From positions 1-5,725 of the forward strand of contig JASJYE010000181.1 of NCBI GenBank assembly GCA_030123645.1: DNA of 5,725 nucleotides, given 5' to 3'. Position numbers and translations under genes: made by a program. Source of the DNA: Candidatus Hydrogenedentota bacterium. GTDB lineage: Bacteria; Hydrogenedentota; Hydrogenedentia; Hydrogenedentales; GCA-2746185. Positions 1 through 4,446 of the stretch are shown one piece after another. The first letter of the stretch is position 1; every line of letters starts with the position of its first letter. The notes beneath the pieces were generated by a model. It ran no database searches and had not been told where the DNA came from. It worked only from the letters and a program-made list of their open reading frames with translations.

Positions 1-756
1 GCCATTGCAGTTTCAGACTGGGCGCTCCTCGGGGCCGCCGGGGGCGGGATCTACGGCCGGTCGCGGCGCCAGGTGCTGGCGTCAACGGAGGAGTCTGTGG
101 CGTGGGTCGTGCCGTGGCTACTTGTTTTCACGGCCATCGCGGTCTCCGCCTGGGGCCAGGGCTGGTTCTTGCGGCTGACCCCGCAGCGTCTGATGCTATT
201 GCTAGGCCTTCCACTATCCATTCTTTCCGCGACGGCGCTGCAGGCATGGGGCCGCCGCAGGCCGTATCATGCGCGCGGCTACCTCGCCACCATGATCTTG
301 TGCGGCGTTGCTTCGGCAATTGCCGGGACGCTGTTTTTCCAAGGGCCGCTGGGACGCGCGGCCGGCGAGGGCCCTTTTGCGCGGTTGCATCCTGAGATTA
401 TGACGCCGGCCGATGCGGAGCTGCTCGGGCATCTCACGCCTGGAATCGTACTTGCGCCGCAGTCCTTCAGCGATGCGATCGCCCTCCGGCCGGGAATGCG
501 CGTCCTCGGAGGCATCGGGGGCACTGATCTTTCCGACCAAATGTCGACGGAAATCGACCCGGCCGTTGCGCGCTTTTTTTCGGGGGATCCGGATATGGAC
601 CGCCGGGCGTTCCTGGACGAGTGGTGCATCGACTACGTCTATTGTCCAGACACCTGGCCCGTCGATGCGGAAGTGGTTGCGGAGCTGAGAAAGGACAGGC
701 GGCTCGAGACCGTCGCGGAGAAATCGCGGGGAGTCGTGTTCCGCGTGGAGCGATGA
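1..756 (+). CDS. Polytopic membrane protein, 3' part (GT-C glycosyltransferase-like tail)
   Basis: The frame is open from the first base and ends at TGA 754-756, giving 251 codons of a gene that begins upstream of the window. A GTG at 73 could serve as a start, but it has no ribosome site before it and the codons ahead of it already encode a hydrophobic helix, so I treat the gene as 5'-partial. Numbering from the first codon, hydrophobic segments lie near residues 1-18, 33-52, 64-82 and 94-114, separated by Arg-rich loops (GRSRRQ, WGRRRPYH). A soluble domain of about 135 residues follows. It contains VLAPQSFSDAIALRPGMRV and later EWCIDYVYCPDTW, the pattern seen in extracytoplasmic tails of large membrane glycosyltransferases (GT-C, YfhO-like), where a 'residue at risk... 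vdYV' strand recurs. That family call is inference, because the catalytic N-terminal part is outside the window. An uncharacterised multi-pass membrane protein is the safe description. Confidence 0.7.
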   Translation, partial: AIAVSDWALLGAAGGGIYGRSRRQVLASTEESVAWVVPWLLVFTAIAVSAWGQGWFLRLTPQRLMLLLGLPLSILSATALQAWGRRRPYHARGYLATMILCGVASAIAGTLFFQGPLGRAAGEGPFARLHPEIMTPADAELLGHLTPGIVLAPQSFSDAIALRPGMRVLGGIGGTDLSDQMSTEIDPAVARFFSGDPDMDRRAFLDEWCIDYVYCPDTWPVDAEVVAELRKDRRLETVAEKSRGVVFRVER

Positions 757-838
757 CTGCGGCCGTATCCAGCGGCAACTCACATCTGCAGGGGGGAACG
801 TCCTGCGCCGCGTCGTACTGCAGCGATTGGATCGCGGG
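757..838. other. Spacer between membrane-protein gene and MITE-like element
   Basis: These 82 bases hold no recognisable gene or terminator. An ATG at 753 overlaps the stop codon of the upstream gene (ATGA) and opens a 74-codon frame that runs through the inverted-repeat element to 977. Its composition (many Ser, Gly, Cys and Arg residues, no domain) gives no sign of selection, so I do not call it a gene. It could be the stub of a coupled downstream gene that was cut off by insertion of the element. Confidence 0.4.
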
Positions 839-867
839 CTATAGCACTTTAAGTTTATATAGGCCCG
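839..867 (+). repeat. Left terminal inverted repeat of the 155-bp element
   Basis: This 29-bp arm pairs with 965-993. From the inner end outward, 19 bases match perfectly (849-867). The three mismatches are at 842, 843 and 848, near the outer end. Confidence 0.8.
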
Positions 868-907
868 AAGGGCGGCTGAGTCACAATCGGCACCCATGGC
901 TTCCTTA

Positions 908-964
908 TTTCTTGCCGGGCACGTGCTCACAAGGCCCCCGGCCGACGGGCGCAGTGGCAAGAAA
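908..964. repeat. Inner 9-bp inverted repeat inside the element
   Basis: TTTCTTGCC (908-916) and GGCAAGAAA (956-964) are perfect reverse complements. The right arm abuts the right terminal repeat directly (964/965), so as RNA or cruciform the element could form a long outer stem continuing into this inner stem, with a 40-nt side loop on the left. GCCGGG (914-919) and CCCGGC (937-942) offer a competing fold. Confidence 0.6.
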
Positions 965-993
965 CGGGCCTATATAAACTTAAGGTGCCCTAG
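965..993 (-). repeat. Right terminal inverted repeat of the 155-bp element
   Basis: This is the inverted partner of 839-867. It contains TATATAAACT (971-980), which is AT-rich enough to offer a -10-like hexamer (TATAAA, 973-978) pointing towards the dehalogenase gene, although no matching -35 hexamer is visible at the usual distance. Confidence 0.8.
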
Positions 994-1046
994 AGTGGTT
1001 CGGGAATTTTCTGTAGGATATCTGAGGCTGTCATCGTAGCAGTCCG

Positions 1047-1052
1047 AAGGAG
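1047..1052 (+). promoter_or_regulatory. Ribosome binding site of the dehalogenase gene
   Basis: AAGGAG lies 8 nt upstream of ATG 1061 and fixes that start codon. Confidence 0.75.
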
Positions 1053-1060
1053 AACCGGCT

Positions 1061-1960
1061 ATGAGCGAAGCAATCAGCGCAATCGACCCCTACACGCGTA
1101 AGCGTGTCGAAGTGCTCGACTCGGATATGGCGTACATCGACACCGGCAGCGGCGACCCCATAGTCTTTTTGCATGGAAATCCGACATCTTCCTATTTGTG
1201 GCGGAACGTCATTCGCGAGGTGGAGGGCTCGGGACGTTGCCTGGCGCCCGATCTGATCGGCATGGGCGAGTCGGGCAAGGCGAGCAAAGGCGGCGACTAC
1301 ACCTTCGCGAGCCATGCCAAGTACCTCGACGCGTGGTTTGATGCCGTCCTTCCAGCCGGCAAGCTCATTTTGGTCGTCCACGACTGGGGCTCGGGCCTGG
1401 GTTTTCACTGGGCGAAGCGGCACCAGGACCGGGTCGAGGGCATCGTTTATATGGAGGCGATCGTGCGGCCGGTGACATGGGACGAATGGCCGGAGGCGGC
1501 GCGGAAAATATTCCGGGGCATGCGTTCGGAAGCGGGAGAGGAGATGGTGCTCGAAAAGAACGTCTTCGTCGAGCGGATCCTGCCTGCGAGCATCCTCCGT
1601 GGGCTTAGCGATGAGGAGATGGAGGTTTATAGAAGGCCCTACCTCGAGGCGGGCGAATCGCGCCGGCCAACACTTACGTGGCCGCGCCAGATTCCCCTCG
1701 ATGGGACGCCCGAAGACGTGACGAAGGTCGTAGAGGACTATGCAAAGTGGCTCGCGAGCGAAGAGAGCCCGCCTAAGTTGTTCGTCAATGCCGAGCCAGG
1801 CACCATACTGATAGGGAAACAACGGGACTTCTGCCGGACCTGGCCGAAGCAGGAGGAGATATCCGTAGAGGGCCTCCACTTTATCCAGGAAGATTCGCCG
1901 GTCGAGATCGGCCGGGCGATTGCGGACTTTGTGAATCGACTCCGCCACCAGGGCGCGTGA
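1061..1960 (+). CDS. dhaA: Haloalkane dehalogenase, HLD-II (DhaA/LinB) type
   Basis: This 299-residue enzyme would cleave a carbon-halogen bond in haloalkanes by hydrolysis, giving alcohol, halide and a proton, in the cytoplasm. It has an alpha/beta-hydrolase fold of the usual family length (about 295). The oxyanion/halide motif HGNPTSSYLWR is at residues 38-48, with halide-binding Asn40. The nucleophile elbow VVHDWGSGLG supplies Asp108 and halide-binding Trp109. The catalytic acid Glu132 lies in MEAIVRP after strand 6, the placement that defines subfamily II. The base His273 lies in GLHFIQED. The cap domain (about 138-215) includes the family-typical TWDEWPE and NVFVERILP. All five catalytic positions are therefore present. 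The gene follows a strong ribosome site and the MITE-like element, and its last codons overlap an out-of-frame esterase remnant: the natural homology ends around FVNRL, with RHQGA probably acquired from the remnant. Substrate range cannot be read from sequence. The symbol reflects the family, not demonstrated orthology. Confidence 0.92.
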   Translation: MSEAISAIDPYTRKRVEVLDSDMAYIDTGSGDPIVFLHGNPTSSYLWRNVIREVEGSGRCLAPDLIGMGESGKASKGGDYTFASHAKYLDAWFDAVLPAGKLILVVHDWGSGLGFHWAKRHQDRVEGIVYMEAIVRPVTWDEWPEAARKIFRGMRSEAGEEMVLEKNVFVERILPASILRGLSDEEMEVYRRPYLEAGESRRPTLTWPRQIPLDGTPEDVTKVVEDYAKWLASEESPPKLFVNAEPGTILIGKQRDFCRTWPKQEEISVEGLHFIQEDSPVEIGRAIADFVNRLRHQGA

Positions 1961-2096
1961 GCAGGGCCTGGACGTTGAACTGGAGGTGTGGGATGACATG
2001 TTTCAAGTCTGGCACCACTTTGCCGATTGGATCCCGGAGGGACGGGAGACGATTGAGAAGATTGCCGCCTTTATGACCTCCCGGCTTGCCTGTTGA
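1941..2096 (+). pseudogene. C-terminal remnant of an alpha/beta hydrolase (acetyl-esterase/HSL type)
   Basis: A frame different from the dehalogenase's, open from 1935 and ending at TGA 2094-2096, encodes about 50 residues. They include REQGLDVELEVWDDMFQVWH and PEGRETIEKIAAFM. This is the typical end of fold-3 (HSL/Aes-like) esterases: a '(A)GvdveLevwdgMfHvw' strand with the catalytic His, then 'fa..lpegr.ai.ri..Fi'. No start codon, nucleophile motif or oxyanion motif precedes it, so only the last fifth or sixth of such a protein is left. The His position is Gln (CAA, 2004-2006), one base from a His codon, consistent with loss of selection. Its first codons overlap the dehalogenase end (1941-1960), placing the junction near 1940. 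An alternative is a chance open frame, but the order and spacing of the matching residues make that unlikely. Confidence 0.65.
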
Positions 2097-2160
2097 GGCC
2101 CCCACATAGACGAAGGCCTGGAGTGAAGCTCGAGAGTTGAGTAGGCACAGGCTAAGAATC

Positions 2161-2190
2161 TCGCCATTTCCGCGATTTATGCGGTATACT
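2161..2190 (+). promoter_or_regulatory. Candidate sigma-70-type promoter of the ankyrin gene
   Basis: TCGCCA (2161-2166, 4 of 6 to TTGACA) is separated by 18 bp from TATACT (2185-2190, 5 of 6 to TATAAT). Transcription would start about 45-50 nt before the ATG. The -10 box is good and the -35 box is weak. Confidence 0.35.
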
Positions 2191-2230
2191 GGATGGTGGC
2201 TGCCAGCGTGGTCGCGCGGGGACGGGAATC

Positions 2231-2236
2231 GGGGGA
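2231..2236 (+). promoter_or_regulatory. Ribosome binding site of the ankyrin gene
   Basis: GGGGGA ends 9 nt before ATG 2246. It is G-rich rather than a perfect AGGAGG, but spacing and position support this start. Confidence 0.5.
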
Positions 2237-2245
2237 AATATCGCA

Positions 2246-3058
2246 ATGTTTTCGGTGTCGTTGTTCCGTTCTTTTCATGATGCCGCCCATGAAGGCGACA
2301 TCAGGCGGCTTCAGGCGCGGCTTGGCAGGGGGGCCGACGTGGATCGACGGGATCAAAAGGGGCGGACGGCCCTCTATCACGCGGTGCGTGCCGGCCATAA
2401 GGATGCGGTGGAACTTCTACTGGCACACGAGGCCGACGTGAACATCCCCAGCGGGCGTGGCGACACCTCTCTCTATCAGGCGGCACGGCGCGGCCACGGA
2501 TCGCTCGTCAAACTGCTCCTAAGCCGCGGCGCCGATCCCAATGAGCGAAATAGGAGAGGGTTGACGCCGTTTCTTGTGGCCTGCGTTCAGGGTCATTTGA
2601 GTATTGTCAAAACGCTGGCGGAGCACGGAGCGGAACTCAATCAGCTCGGTAAAATAGGCCGCACCCCCCTGTTAGTTGCGGTTGAGAAAGGCCATGTCGA
2701 TGTCGCGGCCTATCTTCTGCAACGTAAAGTGGACATTAACAAGCAATCATCGGAAGGACTTAGTGCTCTTATGTTGGCGACACGGCTTGGCGATCCGCAG
2801 ATGGCGCGTATGCTCATCGCGCAAGGCGCCGATGTTGACCTTGCGACGTCCAACGGGGTGTCCGCGCTTGTGATTGCCGCCATGCAGGGTCATATCGAAA
2901 CGGCAACGATCCTTTTGGAAGCGGGTGCGGATTATTGCCGGGTTTACAACGGGAACATGGTTCCGTGGCAGGTCGCGGCCGCGAACAAACACCACAAGCT
3001 CTCTGTGCTCCTTCGCGAGTTCGAGAAGAAACCCAAGGTCGGTGAGGGACAATCCTAG
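2246..3058 (+). CDS. Ankyrin-repeat protein
   Basis: The 270-residue product is almost nothing but ankyrin repeats. An N-terminal cap (about residues 6-36, FRSFHDAAHEGDIRRL) is followed by six gapless 33-residue units at 37-69, 70-102, 103-135, 136-168, 169-201 and 202-234. A C-terminal cap follows (235 to about 260), then a charged tail. Most units show the G-T/S-x-L helix entry, the GH or GD turn (AGHKDAVELLL, QGHIETATILL) and the GADVN-type loop. There is no signal peptide, membrane segment or attached enzymatic domain, so it should be a cytoplasmic scaffold that binds another protein. The partner is not indicated by its neighbours. The upstream gene is an esterase scar and the downstream gene converges on it, so it appears to be a single-gene unit. 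Function beyond protein binding cannot be inferred. Confidence 0.88.
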   Translation: MFSVSLFRSFHDAAHEGDIRRLQARLGRGADVDRRDQKGRTALYHAVRAGHKDAVELLLAHEADVNIPSGRGDTSLYQAARRGHGSLVKLLLSRGADPNERNRRGLTPFLVACVQGHLSIVKTLAEHGAELNQLGKIGRTPLLVAVEKGHVDVAAYLLQRKVDINKQSSEGLSALMLATRLGDPQMARMLIAQGADVDLATSNGVSALVIAAMQGHIETATILLEAGADYCRVYNGNMVPWQVAAANKHHKLSVLLREFEKKPKVGEGQS

Positions 3059-3062
3059 CGGG

Positions 3063-3830
3063 CTAAATGTCCTCGAAGCTGCCGCCCCGTCCCTTTCCTC
3101 CGGCAAAGCGTTGCGCGCCGCTGAGGGCCTCCTGCTGCAAGGCGTTCATACCGAGTCGAAACTCGTTCGCGATTGCATGGTCCAAGTCCATGTTGTGCTG
3201 CTCATATGCTGATAGCCGATCCGAATTCATGCAGATCTGGGGAAAGCGCGCGAGGCGCCCGGCTAGCTCGATCGCGGCATTGCGCGCCTGGCCGTGCGCT
3301 ACGACGCGATTGACCAGGCCCATCGCCAAGGCCTCTTCCGCGCCCACGGGCCGTCCCGTAAGAATCATGTCCATGGCGTGTCCCATGCCGATAAGGCGCG
3401 GCAGCCGGATGGTCCCGCCGTCGATGAGGGGTACGCCCCAGCGCCGGCAGAAAACTCCGAGCACGGCGTCTTCCTCCGCGATGCGCATATCGCACCAGAG
3501 CGCGAGTTCCAAGCCGCCTGCCACTGCGTGCCCGGTAATCGCAGCGATGACGGGTTTGCCGAGCAACATGCGTGACGGTCCCATGGGGCCGTCACCGTCC
3601 GGCGCGGCGCGGCCGCCCTCGCCGCTTGCGACGGCCTTTAGGTCCGCGCCCGCGCAAAATCCCGTCTTTTCCCCGCAGAAGACCCCGACTTTGGCGTTGT
3701 TGTCGGCATCGAAGGCGCGCCAGGCTTCGGCCAGCTCTTGAGCCGTTTCGCGGTTAACGCAATTGCGCACCTCGGGCCGGTTGATGGTCACGATGGTAAC
3801 CGGGCCTTCGTGCTCTACCTTAATGGGCAT
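3063..3830 (-). CDS. Crotonase / enoyl-CoA hydratase family protein
   Basis: The product is 255 residues from ATG 3830-3828. An in-frame ATG 12 codons further upstream is rejected because AAAGGAG lies just before the inner ATG and because MPIKVEHEGPVTIVTINRPE is the normal family start. Crotonase hallmarks are the acyl-CoA oxyanion-hole segments FCAGADLKA (58-66) and HAVAGGLELALWCD (101-114), and the C-terminal GRPVGAEEALAMGLVNRVV (159-177). Of the two catalytic glutamates of mitochondrial enoyl-CoA hydratase, the first (Glu144) is conserved as Glu108, but the second (Glu164) is Cys128 within VFCRRWGVPLIDGGT. That segment is shared by a known bacterial subgroup usually annotated simply as enoyl-CoA hydratase, so hydratase activity should not be assumed. 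The enzyme would act on an acyl-CoA in the cytoplasm. It converges on the ankyrin gene with 4 bp between the stop codons. Confidence 0.88.
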   Translation of the reverse strand: MPIKVEHEGPVTIVTINRPEVRNCVNRETAQELAEAWRAFDADNNAKVGVFCGEKTGFCAGADLKAVASGEGGRAAPDGDGPMGPSRMLLGKPVIAAITGHAVAGGLELALWCDMRIAEEDAVLGVFCRRWGVPLIDGGTIRLPRLIGMGHAMDMILTGRPVGAEEALAMGLVNRVVAHGQARNAAIELAGRLARFPQICMNSDRLSAYEQHNMDLDHAIANEFRLGMNALQQEALSGAQRFAGGKGRGGSFEDI

Positions 3831-3836
3831 GCCGCG

Positions 3837-3843
3837 CTCCTTT
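3837..3843 (-). promoter_or_regulatory. Ribosome binding site deciding the crotonase start
   Basis: On the minus strand AAAGGAG lies 6 nt before ATG 3830, making it the preferred start over the ATG at 3866. Confidence 0.75.
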
Positions 3844-3864
3844 CCGAAGATGTAGAATTGAACC

Positions 3865-3897
3865 AAGCGCTCCCCACGATAAACCGAGTGGGCGCTT
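3865..3897. repeat. Imperfect inverted repeat in the divergent promoter region
   Basis: AAGCGCTCCCCAC (3865-3877) and GTGGGCGCTT (3888-3897) pair over 10 bp (AAGCG/CGCTT and CCCAC/GTGGG) with a 3-base bulge and a 10-nt loop. It lies between the divergently transcribed crotonase and lipoprotein genes and has no adjoining T-run, so an operator or a 5'-leader hairpin of the crotonase transcript is more likely than a terminator. Confidence 0.4.
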
Positions 3898-3921
3898 AAT
3901 ACAACGGGGTAATTCGCGCGG

Positions 3922-3951
3922 TTGACTCGCTCGTGAGGGGTAGGCTAGGCT
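3922..3951 (+). promoter_or_regulatory. Candidate promoter of the lipoprotein-sulfatase unit
   Basis: TTGACT (3922-3927, 5 of 6 to the -35 consensus) is followed after 18 bp by TAGGCT (3946-3951), a weak -10 with only the T-A...T positions. The hexamer is part of a short tandem, TAGGCTAGGCT (3941-3951). It sits about 30 nt upstream of the ATG. Confidence 0.35.
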
Positions 3952-3966
3952 TGCCGCCGGGGCAAT

Positions 3967-3973
3967 GGAGAAG
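3967..3973 (+). promoter_or_regulatory. Ribosome binding site of the lipoprotein gene
   Basis: GGAGAAG lies 9 nt before ATG 3983 and is the only purine-rich run at a suitable distance. Confidence 0.55.
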
Positions 3974-3982
3974 AAATAACCT

Positions 3983-4423
3983 ATGAAGCGCATTATCGCG
4001 ATCGTCTCGTGCAGCTTGCTCCTGGCCGCACTTGCGGGTTGTGCCACGTCTTCGCGCCAACCCTCGATGAAAGAGGCGCGCATCCAACCGGAGCACCTTG
4101 AGCCGGGAGACACTGCGATAATCACTGTGGAGGTCGCGGACCGTTTCGACATCGTCCAGCGTGTCGAAGGTCTCGTGAAGGAAGACCGCACGATCACGTT
4201 TAAGCTGCGCGACGACGGCATCACACCGGACAAGAAGGCGGGTGATAACATTTGGACTATTCAGGTAGACGTCCCTTTCAACGCGCCGCCCGGCGACTTC
4301 GAATTCGAGGTAATGGCGTACAATTCGAAGGGGGAGGCGATCGTCGTGCATGACGAGAACGATGAAGCCGCTCCGCTGTCGATATCGTTCAAACTCGTCA
4401 TCGAGTATCCGGAAGAAGAGTAG
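3983..4423 (+). CDS. Small lipoprotein with a probable Ig-like beta-sandwich domain
   Basis: The 146-residue product starts with a lipoprotein signal peptide: MKR, a hydrophobic core, and the lipobox LAGC with lipidated Cys20. Ala follows at +2, so outer-membrane sorting is expected if Gram-negative rules apply. After a linker to about residue 40, the remainder alternates as beta strands: TAIITVEVADRF, RTITFKLRDDG, NIWTIQVDVPF, GDFEFEVMAY and LSISFKLVIEY. LRDDGITPDKKAGDNIW (75-91) has the spaced acidic residues of a 'DdGxxxD...GDxxW' loop found in bacterial Ig-like surface domains, often calcium-binding; calcium binding here is inference. The tail is acidic (EYPEEE). It is the first gene of a plus-strand pair, 23 bp before the sulfatase-like gene, and probably co-transcribed with it. 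The exact role is unknown: a periplasm-facing structural or substrate-binding partner is possible. Confidence 0.8.
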   Translation: MKRIIAIVSCSLLLAALAGCATSSRQPSMKEARIQPEHLEPGDTAIITVEVADRFDIVQRVEGLVKEDRTITFKLRDDGITPDKKAGDNIWTIQVDVPFNAPPGDFEFEVMAYNSKGEAIVVHDENDEAAPLSISFKLVIEYPEEE

Positions 4424-4446
4424 GAATTAGTCCAGGCCGTTCCCCA

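Larger units (their letters stand above)
839..993. mobile_element. MITE-like non-autonomous element, 155 bp, with 29-bp terminal inverted repeats
   Basis: The two ends, 839-867 and 965-993, are inverted copies of each other matching at 26 of 29 positions; the shared core reads TTAAGTTTATATAGGCCCG on the left arm. The AT-rich arms stand out from the GC-rich surroundings. The 97-bp interior has no credible coding sequence, and a second perfect 9-bp inverted repeat sits inside it. Short length, long terminal inverted repeats and lack of a transposase fit a miniature inverted-repeat transposable element. Target duplication is ambiguous: a TA dinucleotide (840-841 and 991-992) or CTA (839-841 and 990-992) is present at both ends, and CTATAG/CTAGAG (839-844, 990-995) is a near match. 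A TA duplication would suit an IS630/Tc1-type transposase, but this is inference. An alternative is a large structured palindrome acting as a transcription terminator for the upstream gene. Confidence 0.65.
2097..2245. other. Intergenic region upstream of the ankyrin gene
   Basis: These 149 bases follow the esterase remnant and contain no gene that I can support. A short AGGCC/GGCCT pairing (2096-2100, 2115-2119) has no T-run and is not a convincing terminator. The right half contains the likely promoter and ribosome site of the ankyrin gene. Confidence 0.45.

Noticed and set aside
73..756. GTG at 73 as the true start of the membrane-protein gene
   Set aside because: The frame remains open to the window edge with hydrophobic, helix-like coding sequence before it, and no ribosome site precedes the GTG.
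214..960. 248-codon minus-strand open frame across the membrane-protein gene and the inverted-repeat element
   Set aside because: It runs through both a gene and a mobile-type element, has low-complexity Arg/Pro composition, and matches nothing recognisable.
753..977. Coupled small gene starting at the ATGA overlap
   Set aside because: The 74-residue product has no recognisable feature and ends inside the inverted-repeat element, so it is probably fortuitous or at best a stub.
1031..1999. 322-codon open frame on the minus strand opposite the dehalogenase
   Set aside because: It is an antisense shadow of a well-recognised enzyme in GC-rich DNA. Its product is rich in Arg/His/Pro with no domain and no ribosome site.
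2096..2119. Possible terminator hairpin after the esterase remnant
   Set aside because: Only a 5-bp stem (AGGCC/GGCCT) with a 14-nt loop and no T-run.
2246..3058. Ankyrin units as a DNA-level tandem repeat
   Set aside because: The repeats are recognisable only as protein; the nucleotide sequences of successive units are too diverged to be a recent tandem array.
3067..3741. 224-codon plus-strand open frame opposite the crotonase
   Set aside because: The Ser/Pro/Ala/Arg-rich product is typical of an antisense frame. The crotonase motifs on the minus strand are unmistakable.
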